From NCBI GenBank assembly GCA_003150485.1, contig QALX01000009.1, forward strand, positions 192,560 to 251,240: a DNA stretch of 58,681 nucleotides, written 5' to 3'. The DNA is from Clostridiales bacterium (GTDB lineage Bacteria > Bacillota > Clostridia > Oscillospirales > Oscillospiraceae). A program made the position numbers and the translations under genes. Position 1 is the stretch's first letter; every line of letters begins with the position of its first letter. Below are positions 7,851 to 16,491 of this stretch, piece after piece. Under the pieces are notes generated by a model. The model saw nothing but the letters and a program-made list of their open reading frames with translations. It searched no databases and had not been told where the DNA came from.

Positions 7851-7890
7851 AAAAAAACCGGCCAGACCCCACTTTGATCCGTCTGACCGG
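7851..7890 (-). terminator. Terminator after the TetR gene
   Basis: On the minus strand, CCGGTCAGAC pairs with GTCTGGCCGG (one G-U pair) and is followed by seven T. It directly follows the TetR stop codon. Confidence 0.88.
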
Positions 7891-7901
7891 TTTCGTTCCG
7901 C

Positions 7902-8522
7902 TTATTCAGTTGCCGCCTGTTCCTGCTCCTCCACCAGCGGCGCTATGGTGGCATGCACGTGCTTTTGAATCCAATCGCCGGACAGGCTGATGGGCAGATT
8001 CAGGTTCTTGGTCATGAACATGCCCTCCAGCAGCAGGAAGAGGGCGTCGGCATAGAAGCTCGGGTTCTCGCCGGTAAGATGGCGGGCAGTAATCTGCTGG
8101 TCGCACTTCTCCCAGAAGAAGTCATAGAGCCGCCGCTTCATGTCTACCAGATTGTCGATGGTGTCCTGAAACTCCTCCTTGTCGCTGGCAAAGGCAATGG
8201 CCTTGTACTCAAAATCCACATACTTGTTGTCCCGGATAATCAGGTGGAAGATGTCCACCAGGCACGTCTCCAGCGGCATGGTCTGGGGCAGCTGGCGGGC
8301 ATAGACCCCCATATCGGCGTGGGCGATCACGTAGTCCACCGTGGCCCGGTACAGGGCTTTTTTGTCGGAAAAATGCCAGTAAATGGTGCCTCTGGACACG
8401 CCAACCTGCTTGGCCACCCGCTCAATGGTGGTCCAGTCATACCCTCTGTTGGCAAAGCACTCAAACGATCCGCGCAGAATCTGATCCTTGGTAATCTGGG
8501 TATCTTCTTTTGTCTTTCTCAT
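7902..8522 (-). CDS. TetR/AcrR family transcriptional regulator
   Basis: A 206-residue repressor-type protein. The N-terminal helix-turn-helix is typical (FANRGYDWTTIERVAKQVGV then SRGTIYWHFSDKKALY, about residues 20-60). The C-terminal ligand domain resembles the TetR_C of AcrR/MtrR-like regulators (YVIAHADMGVYARQLPQ region). The start is ATG 8522 with TTGGAG upstream. It has its own promoter and terminator. The nearest candidate target is the flavoprotein gene 350 bp downstream on the same strand; autoregulation is also plausible because a TTGTC-N11-GACAA repeat (8559-8579) lies between its promoter and start. Confidence 0.9.
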   Translation of the reverse strand: MRKTKEDTQITKDQILRGSFECFANRGYDWTTIERVAKQVGVSRGTIYWHFSDKKALYRATVDYVIAHADMGVYARQLPQTMPLETCLVDIFHLIIRDNKYVDFEYKAIAFASDKEEFQDTIDNLVDMKRRLYDFFWEKCDQQITARHLTGENPSFYADALFLLLEGMFMTKNLNLPISLSGDWIQKHVHATIAPLVEEQEQAATE

Positions 8523-8558
8523 GTATGATGACTCCAAAAATCTTCATTTTTTCACTCG

Positions 8559-8579
8559 TTGTCCACAGGGTCTAGACAA
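8559..8579. promoter_or_regulatory. Possible TetR operator
   Basis: TTGTC-N11-GACAA, an interrupted palindrome in the 5' untranslated region of the TetR gene. Position and symmetry suggest autoregulation, but the arms are short. Confidence 0.3.
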
Positions 8580-8622
8580 TCCCCCCGAAAAAACAGCATT
8601 TTGTTAAAGATTTAACTTATTT

Positions 8623-8651
8623 AGTTTACCAGCTTTTTAAAACAATGTCAA
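8623..8651 (-). promoter_or_regulatory. Sigma-A promoter of the TetR gene
   Basis: TTGACA (8651-8646), a 17-bp spacer and TAAACT (8628-8623) on the minus strand, about 100 bp before the TetR start. Confidence 0.7.
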
Positions 8652-8753
8652 GTAATTCCTTTCCGGCCTTTTCGATTCGCAACAACACTCGAGACAAAAG
8701 ACCACCCACTCTGCCTGTTACAGAATGACGTGGTCTTCTGGTTTTGGATTCTT

Positions 8754-9584
8754 CTACCGCTCCGCGGGACATGCCACAGGCGTTCTGCCGGAGAACAGCG
8801 GCCCCGCGAAGTGCCGGGCCAGCCCCTGGCGTTTTCCGGGGTGGTCGATGGGCAGGGCGGCAAAGAGCCGCCGGGCGGCGGTACCGGAACAGGCAAAGCC
8901 ATCCGCCCTGTGGAGTTCCTCGGTGATCTGGCCCCGGTGCATCACCAGCACCCGGTCGCTGACCCGCTTCACCCCCTGGATGTCGTGGGAGATGAAGAGC
9001 ATGGGCAGGCCGGTCTCCCGGTTGAGCTGCCGCAGCAGCTCCAGCAGCCGGTACTGGGTGAGCACGTCCAGGCTGGAGGTGATCTCGTCGCAGATCAGCA
9101 CCTCAGGGTCTACCAGCAGGGCCCGGGCGATATTCACCCGCTGCCGCTGGCCGCCGCTGAGCTGGATGGGGCGCTTTTGCAGCACCGTCCGCTCCAGCAG
9201 CAGCCGGTCCAGCATGGCCCCGATCTCCCGTTCGCTCCGGGCCTGGTCCCAGTCCCGGTTATAGCGCACCGCCTCCCGGAGGGTGGCCCCCACGGTCATG
9301 GTGGGGTCCAGGGAGGTGAGATTGTCCTGCAAAATCAACTGGCAGGCCCGGTGGAACTGCCGCCGCGCCCGGCGGCCGCCCTGGTGGGCGTCCCGGCCCC
9401 GGAACAGCACCTGGCCGGAGGTGGGCCGCTCGTAGCAGCACAGCAGCCGCGCCAGGGTACTCTTGCCGCAGCCGCTCTCTCCCACCAGGCCCAGAATCTC
9501 CCCGGGCCGCAGCTCCAACGTCACGTCCCGGAGCACCTGCTCCCGGCGGTAGGATTTACACAGCTGTTCGCACCGCAGCATCAT
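8754..9584 (-). CDS. Peptide/nickel-type ABC transporter ATPase (OppF-like)
   Basis: A 276-residue ATPase: Walker A GESGCGKST (about residues 36-44), Q-loop LILQDN, signature LSGGQRQRVN and an unusual Walker B VLICDEITSSLD, with the switch His in ISHD. It pairs with the preceding ATPase (4-nt overlap) to power the importer. The C-terminus lacks the usual Cys-rich oligopeptide/dipeptide extension and instead ends in a basic, Pro-rich tail. It is the last gene of a six-gene operon. I see no clear terminator in the 100 bp after it. Confidence 0.92.
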   Translation of the reverse strand: MMLRCEQLCKSYRREQVLRDVTLELRPGEILGLVGESGCGKSTLARLLCCYERPTSGQVLFRGRDAHQGGRRARRQFHRACQLILQDNLTSLDPTMTVGATLREAVRYNRDWDQARSEREIGAMLDRLLLERTVLQKRPIQLSGGQRQRVNIARALLVDPEVLICDEITSSLDVLTQYRLLELLRQLNRETGLPMLFISHDIQGVKRVSDRVLVMHRGQITEELHRADGFACSGTAARRLFAALPIDHPGKRQGLARHFAGPLFSGRTPVACPAER

Positions 9585-10339
9585 GTCTCTTCCTCCTTTT
9601 CCTCTTCTGCGCTTTTTACGCTGGCCGCCAGGAGGGCTTTTGTATATGCCTCCCGGGGGTGGTCAAAGATGCGGAACACGTCGCCGGACTCTATCACGGC
9701 GCCCTGGCGCAGGACCACCACCTGGTCCGCCAGCTCCGCCACCACGCCAAAATCGTGGGTCACCACCAGGATGGTGATCCCCAGCTCATGGTTGATGGCC
9801 CGAAATTCCCGCATAATCTCCTTTTGCACGCTCACGTCCAGGGCGGTGGTGGGCTCGTCGGCCAGAATCAGGGACGGCGCCACGTAGATGGCGCAGGCGA
9901 TCATCAGCCGCTGGAGCATCCCGCCGGAGAGCTCAAAGGGGTACTTCTTCAATAGGACCTCCGGGCGGGCCAGCCGCAGCCGCCCCATCACCTCCGCAAT
10001 GCCCCGCTCAAACGCCTTCCGCTCCACCTTCCGATTCCCTCTGGCCATCTGGTACAGCTGCTTCCCCACCCGGATGGAGGGGTTAAAGGAGTTGATGGGG
10101 TCCTGGTAGATGGAGAACATCCCCTGGCCCCGAAAGGTCACCCGGCTCTCCGGAGCCAGCTCCGCCCCCTCGGGCAGCAGGCCCAGCAGGGCGGCCATGG
10201 TGAGGCTCTTACCGCTGCCGCTCTCCCCCACCAGGCAGGTGATCTTCCCTGCCGGGACGGAAAAATGCACGTTGTGGAGCAGCTCCACCCCATCGATGGA
10301 CAGGGTCAGCCCCTCCGCCGTCAAAATCGCCCCGTTCAC
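9581..10339 (-). CDS. Peptide/nickel-type ABC transporter ATPase (OppD-like)
   Basis: A 252-residue ATPase: Walker A GESGSGKSL (note Leu where Thr/Ser usually follows Ser), Q-loop IYQDP, signature LSGGMLQR, Walker B LILADEPTTALD and switch His VTHD. It is shorter than typical OppD (about 330) and lacks the C-terminal oligopeptide domain. LSGGMLQR with MLQRLMIA is typical of NikD-like subunits. It overlaps the methyltransferase gene by 4 nt upstream and the second ATPase by 4 nt downstream. Confidence 0.92.
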   Translation of the reverse strand: MNGAILTAEGLTLSIDGVELLHNVHFSVPAGKITCLVGESGSGKSLTMAALLGLLPEGAELAPESRVTFRGQGMFSIYQDPINSFNPSIRVGKQLYQMARGNRKVERKAFERGIAEVMGRLRLARPEVLLKKYPFELSGGMLQRLMIACAIYVAPSLILADEPTTALDVSVQKEIMREFRAINHELGITILVVTHDFGVVAELADQVVVLRQGAVIESGDVFRIFDHPREAYTKALLAASVKSAEEEKEEET

Positions 10340-11118
10340 GGCTCATCTTTTACAGCCACGAAGGCCATCCGCTTGTGGGGATTCAGCAGCCGGTAGCCCA
10401 GGGGCATGGCAGCCTTCTCCGTCCGGTCCACCCGGGTCATGGGCAGCACCTCCACCGAGGCAAACCCCGCCTCCCGCAGCATCTGGGCCAGCCGCCTGGC
10501 GTTGCGGCTCTGGAGCATGGGGAGAGATGCCTTCAATTCCTCGCCGTAGTCCCCCTGATGGGAGAAGGCGTTGCGCCGCTCCTGAAGGCTCAGCAGACAC
10601 CGGCCGAAAAACACGCTGATCCGGTCGGGCAGCCGGTTGTAGTGCCAGTTGCCCTCCAGCACAATCAGCTTCCCGCCGGGCTTGAGCACCCGCTTCCACT
10701 CGGCGATGGCCTGCTCCGGGTGGGGCAGGGTCCAGACCAGGTGCCGGTTGATCACCACGTCGTAGCTGCCGCTGGCTTCTCCGGTGTCCTCGGCGTCCCC
10801 CACGGCGAAGGTCACGTTGTCCAGGCCCGCCGCCTCCGCCTTGTGCCGGGCCACGGCCAGCATGTTTTCCGATAGATCCAGGCCCTTGCACTGATGCCCC
10901 AGCCGGGCCAGCAGCAGCGTGATAATTCCGGTGCCCGCGCCCACGTCCAGCACCTGGCGGGGGGTCTCCCCCTGCTCCACCAGCTGGTCCAGCAGGCGCA
11001 GCCACTCCCGGGTTTCGGCCTCGCTTTTGATGCCGTGGGCGTAGCAGTCGTCATAGGTCTCCGAGGCCCGGTCCCAGTTCCCGGCAATTTCTTCCTTAAT
11101 ATGCTTGTCGTCCAACAT
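10336..11118 (-). CDS. Class I SAM-dependent methyltransferase in importer operon
   Basis: A 260-residue protein with the SAM-binding motif I VLDVGAGTGIITLLLARLG (about residues 57-75), an acidic loop LDLSENML, motif II-like DVVINRHLVW and motif III LKPGGKLIVLEG. It resembles UbiE/BioC-type enzymes; the substrate is unknown. ATG 11118 has an AGGAAG site, and homology begins right after it. The gene sits between the second permease (14-nt gap) and the first ATPase (4-nt overlap), so it is an integral operon member. That placement suggests it modifies the imported ligand or a metal-binding small molecule (inference). Confidence 0.85.
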   Translation of the reverse strand: MLDDKHIKEEIAGNWDRASETYDDCYAHGIKSEAETREWLRLLDQLVEQGETPRQVLDVGAGTGIITLLLARLGHQCKGLDLSENMLAVARHKAEAAGLDNVTFAVGDAEDTGEASGSYDVVINRHLVWTLPHPEQAIAEWKRVLKPGGKLIVLEGNWHYNRLPDRISVFFGRCLLSLQERRNAFSHQGDYGEELKASLPMLQSRNARRLAQMLREAGFASVEVLPMTRVDRTEKAAMPLGYRLLNPHKRMAFVAVKDEP

Positions 11119-11132
11119 ACGGTTTTTCTTCC

Positions 11133-11939
11133 TCACAATACAGATTGTTGTTTCAGATACTCCCCGGTGAAGTTGACGCACAGGGAGCTGACGATGATGA
11201 AAATCCCCGGGAACAGCACCACCCACCACCGCCCGGCCAAAATATAGCTCTGGGCGTTGTTGATCATGTTGCCCCAGGAGGGGACGTCGATGGGAATCCC
11301 CACCCCTAGGTAGCTCAGGGCGGTCTCGGTGACGATGGCGCTGGCAAAGGTGAAGGTGGCGATGACGATGAGGCTGGACAGGCTGTTCCGGGCCATGTGG
11401 TGGAACAGGATCACCCGTCTGGGGATGTTCAGCCCCTGGGCCAGCAGGACGAAGTTGGTCTTTTTCAGCTCCAGGAACCGGCCCCGGATCACCCGGGCCG
11501 TGGTCATCCAGCTGGTGAGGCTCATGATGATGATCAGTCCCAGAATCTGGTTGGGGAATACCATCTGGAAGGCCAGCACAATGATGGTGGAGGGGATGCT
11601 GTACACCACGTCCACTGCCCGCATCATCACGTTGTCCACCCGGCCCCCTACGTAGCCGCTGACGCCCCCGTAGACCAGGCCGATGAGGAGGGCCGCCGCG
11701 GTGGTCACCGCCGCCACCCCCAGGGACACCATCCCGCCGTAGAGGACCCGGGCGAACACGTCCCGGCCCAGGCTGTCGGTGCCGAACCAGTGGGCGGCGC
11801 CGGGGGCCTGGAGCACCCGGCCCAGGTCCACCTCGGTGGGGCCGTACACGGTAAAGAGGGGGGAGAGCAGGCACAGGGCCGCGATCCCCAGAAAGAGCAG
11901 CACCCAAAACCGGTTGCTGTGTGGTTTCCGCCGCTTCAT
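11133..11939 (-). CDS. ABC transporter permease (DppC/NikC-like)
   Basis: A 268-residue membrane protein with six predicted helices. It begins with a basic tail and helix (RFWVLLFLGIAALCLLSPLF) and has the family's HWFGTDSLGRDVFARVLYG motif near residues 50-70. The EAA-type loop reads FLELKKTNFVLLAQGLNIPR. It forms the membrane channel with the DppB-like subunit. ATG 11939 is chosen because it overlaps the preceding stop by 4 nt, and the conserved N-terminus follows. Confidence 0.93.
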   Translation of the reverse strand: MKRRKPHSNRFWVLLFLGIAALCLLSPLFTVYGPTEVDLGRVLQAPGAAHWFGTDSLGRDVFARVLYGGMVSLGVAAVTTAAALLIGLVYGGVSGYVGGRVDNVMMRAVDVVYSIPSTIIVLAFQMVFPNQILGLIIIMSLTSWMTTARVIRGRFLELKKTNFVLLAQGLNIPRRVILFHHMARNSLSSLIVIATFTFASAIVTETALSYLGVGIPIDVPSWGNMINNAQSYILAGRWWVVLFPGIFIIVSSLCVNFTGEYLKQQSVL

Positions 11940-12898
11940 CCCGTCACCGACTTTCTCAGCTTGGGGTTCAGGGCCAGGTCGATCAGGTCCACCGCCAGCA
12001 TGGACAGGATCACCACCAGGCCGGTGATGATAATCCCCCCCATCAACACCGGATAGTCCTTGGTGGGGATGGCCCCCACGATCATATTCCCCAGCCCCGG
12101 GTAGGCGAACACGGTCTCCACCACCACGAAGCCGGAGAAGAAGGAGGGCACATGGGTGCCGGCGTAGTTGACAAAGGGGACCAGGGCGTTTTTCATAGCC
12201 CCCCAGTAGATACGGCCCGGGGAGACCCGGTTGGCCCGGGCCACGGTGACGTAGTAGCTGCCCAGCTCCTCCTTCATCCCCTCCTGGATGAACCGGGAGA
12301 AGGAGCCCACGTGGCTCAGGACGATGGTGATCACCGGCAGCACCAGGTGGCGCAGCCGGTCCCCCACCCCCCCGGTAAACAGCGAGGAGGTCCCCGACGA
12401 GGGCAAAATCCCCAGCTGGACGGAGAATAGGAAGATCAGCCCGATGGCCACCAGGACGCTGGGGACCCCGTTGGCCACGATGCTGGCCACGGTGATCCCC
12501 CGGTCCAGGCGGGACCCCGGGTGAATCCCCGCCCACAGCCCCAGGGCCAGGGCGAGAACCACGGCGAGGAAGAAGGACAGGGCGAAGAGCACCAGGGTGT
12601 TGGGCAGGCGCTGGGCCAGAATGGCGTTGACGCTCTCGCCGCTGGCGTAGGAGTAACCCAGCCGCCCGGCGGCCACCTCCCGGAGCCAGTTGCCGTAGCG
12701 GATGAGCACCGGCTGGTCCAGCCCCAGATTTTCATTGATGCGCTCCCGCTCCGCCGGGGTGAGCCGGTCCATCTGGCCGCCGTAGATGGCGGCGGCCGGG
12801 TCCCCCGGCGCCGCGTTGATCAGGGCGAAGGCGAAGCCGCTCATGAGCAGCAGGACGAGAACGCTCTGTAGGATTCGTTTTACAATGTATTTGCCCAT
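11936..12898 (-). CDS. ABC transporter permease (DppB/NikB-like)
   Basis: A 320-residue permease. The N-terminus is typical (KYIVKRILQSVLVLLLMSG, then NAAPGDPAAA), followed by the conserved periplasmic segment LTPAERERINENLGLDQP. The cytoplasmic EAA loop is around YYVTVARANRVSPGRIYWG. About six transmembrane helices. It starts 9 nt after the substrate-binding lipoprotein gene and overlaps the next permease by 4 nt. Confidence 0.94.
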   Translation of the reverse strand: MGKYIVKRILQSVLVLLLMSGFAFALINAAPGDPAAAIYGGQMDRLTPAERERINENLGLDQPVLIRYGNWLREVAAGRLGYSYASGESVNAILAQRLPNTLVLFALSFFLAVVLALALGLWAGIHPGSRLDRGITVASIVANGVPSVLVAIGLIFLFSVQLGILPSSGTSSLFTGGVGDRLRHLVLPVITIVLSHVGSFSRFIQEGMKEELGSYYVTVARANRVSPGRIYWGAMKNALVPFVNYAGTHVPSFFSGFVVVETVFAYPGLGNMIVGAIPTKDYPVLMGGIIITGLVVILSMLAVDLIDLALNPKLRKSVTG

Positions 12899-12907
12899 GG
12901 TCGGTTG

Positions 12908-14515
12908 TTAATTCAGCTCCCACGTCTCGATGTTCCAGAAGATGCCCGCGCCGTGGTGGCCCAGGGTCTTTTGGGTGTTGATGCCGGACACCCGGCTGTT
13001 GGCCCCGTAGAGGGCGGTCAGGTAGCAGATAAAGTCGTAGGCCGGGTCCTCCGCCAGGGCTTTCTGGAAGGTCTTGTAGGCATCGTACCGTTCTTTCTTG
13101 TCCGCAGTCACCCGGGCCCGGGTCAGGGTTTCGTCTACGGTCTGGTTGCTGTAGGCGCCGTAGTTCACCGAGCCGTTGGTGGTGAAGAGCCGGTAGGTGT
13201 CGTTGTCCGCGTCAAAGGGGCTGCCCCAGCCCAGGACAAAGGCGTCACACTGGGCGATGTCGATGGCGCTCCAGTCCCGGGCATCCACCTTGCAGTCAAT
13301 CCCCAACTGCTTCCACTCCTCCACCAGGTAGGTGGCGATGTTGACCCGCACCTCGTCGGTCACCGGGGCGGTCAGGGTAAAGCTCAGCTTCTTTCCGTCC
13401 CTGTCCCGGATGCCGTCGCCGTCGCTGTCGGTCCAGCCCGCCTCGTCCAGCAGGGCCGCGGCCCGTTCCGGGTCGTAGTCGTACCGCTCCACGTCATCCG
13501 TCCGGAATTCGTTCCGCTGGAGGGGGGTATAGGCGGCATCGCCGTAGCCGTGGACGATAGAGTCCACCACCGCCTGCCGGTTGGTGTCGTAGCACAGGGC
13601 CTGCCGCACCTTTTTGTCGGCAAAGACATCGGTGGCCGCAAAGTTGAACATCACGCATCGGTAGTCGGCAGTGGTGATCTCATAGACGGCGGTGTCCGCG
13701 CCCTCTTTTTTCAGCTCCTCCACCTGGCTGGGCTCCACGTAGGCCAGGTCCACCTCGCCGGTGGAAAGCTGGAGGGCCCGGACGTTGTAGTCGGGCAGGT
13801 AGGTGAAGACGATGTTCTTGATCTTGGCCTTGTGGCCATAGTAGTCGTCAAACCGGGTCAGTACCAGCTTGGAGTCGGCCTCATAGCTGACGAACCGGTA
13901 GGGGCCGCAGCCCACGGGGTTCTGGTTGAAGGCGGCGGTGTTGATATCCTCCCCCTCCTTGAAGCAGTGGGCGGGGACGATACCGATGGTCAGCTTATCC
14001 AGCAGGGCCGGGAAGGGCTCCTTCAGGGTGATCTTCAGGGTGGCGCCGTCCACCTTCTCCACTTTGTCCACCAGGCTGAAGTCCTCCCGCAGGGCGGAGT
14101 TGGTTTGATCCTCCATCACGGTCTTGATGGTAAAGATCACGTCCTCCACCGTCAGGTCGGTGCCGTCGTGGAACTTCACGCCGTCCCGGAGAGTGAAGGT
14201 GTACTCCAGCAGGTCGTCGCTGACCTGATAGTCCGTGGCCAGGTCGCACTGGGGGTTGCAGTCCTCGTCCGTCCGCATCAGGCCCCGGTACAGCATGGGG
14301 CCGCAGTCCTGGGAGTCCAGCATGGGGTTCAGGGTGTCGTCCATAAACTCCGCCCCGTAGATCAGGGTGTCGCTCTTGTCCATGCCCTCTGCCGCAGCAG
14401 GAGCGGAAGCGGCGCCGGAACCGGAGCTGGCAGACGGTGCGCCGCCGCAGCCCGTCAGCAGGCCCAGGGTCATCGCGCCGCTCAGCAGGGCGGCAGCCGT
14501 TCTTTTCCACATCAT
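12908..14515 (-). CDS. ABC transporter substrate-binding lipoprotein (SBP family 5)
   Basis: A 535-residue lipoprotein: signal peptide with lipobox LLTGC (Cys about residue 23), an Ala/Ser linker, then the SBP_bac_5 fold used for peptides, nickel chelates or opines (YTFTLRDGVKFHDGTDLTVE, NPVGCGPYRF). Near residue 360 a DSDGDGIRDRDG loop could bind calcium. A C-terminal HHGAG motif places two histidines near the position of the nickel-site histidine of NikA, but that equivalence is only suggestive. It is the first gene of the operon; AAGGAG lies 9 nt before the start. The ligand cannot be assigned from sequence. Confidence 0.92.
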   Translation of the reverse strand: MMWKRTAAALLSGAMTLGLLTGCGGAPSASSGSGAASAPAAAEGMDKSDTLIYGAEFMDDTLNPMLDSQDCGPMLYRGLMRTDEDCNPQCDLATDYQVSDDLLEYTFTLRDGVKFHDGTDLTVEDVIFTIKTVMEDQTNSALREDFSLVDKVEKVDGATLKITLKEPFPALLDKLTIGIVPAHCFKEGEDINTAAFNQNPVGCGPYRFVSYEADSKLVLTRFDDYYGHKAKIKNIVFTYLPDYNVRALQLSTGEVDLAYVEPSQVEELKKEGADTAVYEITTADYRCVMFNFAATDVFADKKVRQALCYDTNRQAVVDSIVHGYGDAAYTPLQRNEFRTDDVERYDYDPERAAALLDEAGWTDSDGDGIRDRDGKKLSFTLTAPVTDEVRVNIATYLVEEWKQLGIDCKVDARDWSAIDIAQCDAFVLGWGSPFDADNDTYRLFTTNGSVNYGAYSNQTVDETLTRARVTADKKERYDAYKTFQKALAEDPAYDFICYLTALYGANSRVSGINTQKTLGHHGAGIFWNIETWELN

Positions 14516-14714
14516 CGTTCCATTCTCCTTGTCTCTTGGGATCTCTGCTCCGGCCGGTACAGATTCGTGATACTAGCATAGTACCGCAGTGAAGCGCCCG
14601 GCGGAAGCCCCCCTGGGGGATATTTTTTTCGATTTCCCTCCCTTTTCCCTCCTTCCGCTCCCCCGTTTCGTCTAAAAGGAAGATTGGTATTTTCTTAAAA
14701 ATTCCTTTAGGCCG

Positions 14715-14742
14715 TTGCACTTTTCCCGTTTTATAGTATACT
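14715..14742 (+). promoter_or_regulatory. Sigma-A promoter of the XpaC-family gene
   Basis: TTGCAC (14715-14720), a 16-bp spacer and TATACT (14737-14742), 47 bp before the start codon. Confidence 0.68.
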
Positions 14743-14788
14743 GTTAAAGATCATTACCGTATCTTTTTTCGGTACGCAGGAGGATACC

Positions 14789-16096
14789 ATGTCTGACTAC
14801 AACAGAAATAACAACAACAACTCCTTCGACCCGTCCTGGCTGTTTATTATCATCGCCTTCGCAGTGTTCTGGCCGGTGGGCGTGGGGCTGCTGATCTATA
14901 AGCTCTCCCAGTCCGACAAGGTTCGGGAGGCCAAGCGGGACTGGCTCAGCTCCCTGGACGAGATGGCCCAGCGCCACCCCGGACAGCAGGCCTACCGCCC
15001 GCCGGAGCAGGCCCAGGCCGCCGCGTCTAAAACGCCGCCCCGCCAGGCTCAGCAGACCCGCCGTGCCTCCTCCACCACCCGGTCCGGCGCCGCTAAGGGC
15101 GCCGCCAGCGGCCGCCGCTCCCCCTCCCGGATTGCCAGCGGCACCTGGCAGACGGTTCTGGGGGCCATCCTCGCCATCCTTTTCGGCATCGGCGCCTGCC
15201 AGTCCTTCTTCACCTGGATGCCCGGCGACCTGTGGTTTGCCATCCGGGAGGCCGTCGTCCCCTTCATCTGCACCGGCGTGGGCTGCGGTCTCTTTGCCTG
15301 GGGCCGGATCAAGCACCGCCAGGCCCGCCGCCTGCGCAAGTTCCTGACCATGGTGGGCAATCAGAAGACCATCGACATCCGCGCCCTGGCCGCCGCCTTT
15401 CCCACCAGCTACTCCCGGGCCTGCGACGACATTCAGGACCTGATCGACGGCGGCTACCTGGGGAAAAACGCCTACATTAATATGGCCACCGGCCAGCTCA
15501 TCCTGGACAGCGACGGCTTCCAGGCTCCGCCCAGGCCCGCGCCCGAGAAAAAAGCCGCAGTGGACCCGGACCAGCAGCTGCTGGCGGAGATCCGCCGGGC
15601 CAACGACGCCATCCCCGGCGCCGAGATGAGCCGGAAAATCGACCGCATCGAGGAGTGTACCCAGCACATCCTGGAGCACCTGGAGAAGCACCCGGAAAAG
15701 TCCGCCGAGCTCCACACCTTCCTGGATTACTACCTGCCCACCACCCTGAAGCTGCTGGGTACCTACGCCGAGCTGGACCAGCAGGGCATCCAGGGGGAGA
15801 ACGTCACCGCCACCAAGGCCCGGATCGAGTCCATTATGGACAGCGTGGTGGAGGGGTTCGAGGCCCAGCTGGACAAGCTCTTTGAGGGGGACATGATCGA
15901 CATCTCCGCCGACATCGCCGTGATGGAGAAGATGCTCTCCCGGGACGGCCTGGCCGGCAGCATGAAGATCCCCAAGCCGGACCCGGTCCCCCAGGCCCCT
16001 GACCTCCCCAGGAGCTACACCCCCACCCTGACCCTGGACCCCGATCAGGGCGGTTCTGCCGCGGCAGCCGCCCCGGAACAGGAGTCTCAGGGCTGA
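14789..16096 (+). CDS. XpaC-family membrane protein
   Basis: A 435-residue protein. Residues 16-38 form a transmembrane helix, 55-110 are a low-complexity Gln/Ala/Ser/Arg linker, and two further membrane helices follow (about 118-165). The C-terminal half is soluble: a small basic helical domain (RRLRKFLTMVGNQKTIDIRA) and then the XpaC domain (about 240-400, with the segment IESIMDSVVEGFEAQLDKLF). XpaC was named for 5-bromo-4-chloroindolyl phosphate hydrolysis, but its true role is unclear; it is often linked to TelA and envelope stress. No TelA gene is adjacent here. A good AGGAGG site precedes the start. Confidence 0.82.
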   Translation: MSDYNRNNNNNSFDPSWLFIIIAFAVFWPVGVGLLIYKLSQSDKVREAKRDWLSSLDEMAQRHPGQQAYRPPEQAQAAASKTPPRQAQQTRRASSTTRSGAAKGAASGRRSPSRIASGTWQTVLGAILAILFGIGACQSFFTWMPGDLWFAIREAVVPFICTGVGCGLFAWGRIKHRQARRLRKFLTMVGNQKTIDIRALAAAFPTSYSRACDDIQDLIDGGYLGKNAYINMATGQLILDSDGFQAPPRPAPEKKAAVDPDQQLLAEIRRANDAIPGAEMSRKIDRIEECTQHILEHLEKHPEKSAELHTFLDYYLPTTLKLLGTYAELDQQGIQGENVTATKARIESIMDSVVEGFEAQLDKLFEGDMIDISADIAVMEKMLSRDGLAGSMKIPKPDPVPQAPDLPRSYTPTLTLDPDQGGSAAAAAPEQESQG

Positions 16097-16116
16097 CCCG
16101 ATCCCCCTTCGCAGTA

Positions 16117-16152
16117 CGCGGAGCACCGCTTGTCCGGTGCTCCGCGTTTTTT
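16117..16152 (+). terminator. Terminator after the XpaC-family gene
   Basis: CGCGGAGCACCG pairs with CGGTGCTCCGCG (12 bp, loop cttgtc), followed by TTTTTT. Confidence 0.93.
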
Positions 16153-16370
16153 GCGCTCTTCGGCCGCCTTTCGCCCTCTTTCGCCCGGTCTGCTAAAAAA
16201 CAGCGCAGCTCCGTCATCCTTTTTTGTGATATTGCTGACGCCTGATTCTAATTTTGTTTTTAAAAGCCTGAAAAAGAGAGAAATTAAGAGTTTGATAAAG
16301 ATTATAAGCGATAATACTATAGTAAATAAAAGCAACCGGGCAATTCACAAAAAATTTAAAAAATTTTCAC

Positions 16371-16399
16371 TTGCTAATTTCGCCCCGGTGTTTTATTAT
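16371..16399 (+). promoter_or_regulatory. groESL promoter
   Basis: TTGCTA (16371-16376), a 17-bp spacer and TATTAT (16394-16399). An A/T-only stretch at about 16349-16367 directly upstream resembles an UP element. The rest of the 395-bp gap 16097-16491 is AT-rich, holds the upstream terminator and the CIRCE site, and shows no gene. Confidence 0.65.
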
Positions 16400-16410
16400 A
16401 ATAGCTGTAC

Positions 16411-16437
16411 CTGGCACTCATGTGTTTCGAGTGCCAG
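16411..16437. promoter_or_regulatory. CIRCE operator (HrcA binding site)
   Basis: CTGGCACTC-N9-GAGTGCCAG, a perfect inverted repeat 54 bp before groES. The CIRCE consensus is TTAGCACTC-N9-GAGTGCTAA. Both arms here carry matching changes in the outer bases, so symmetry is kept. It implies heat-shock control by HrcA, whose gene is not in the window. Confidence 0.93.
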
Positions 16438-16491
16438 ACCAATTCTTTCTTTTGTTTATAAATATGATTTTCTATAAGGAGGCAATCCAAA

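Noticed and set aside
11119..11907. Upstream extension of the methyltransferase frame to 523 codons
   Set aside because: The added part overlaps the permease gene out of frame and is Gly/Pro/Arg-rich; homology and the AGGAAG site place the start at 11118.
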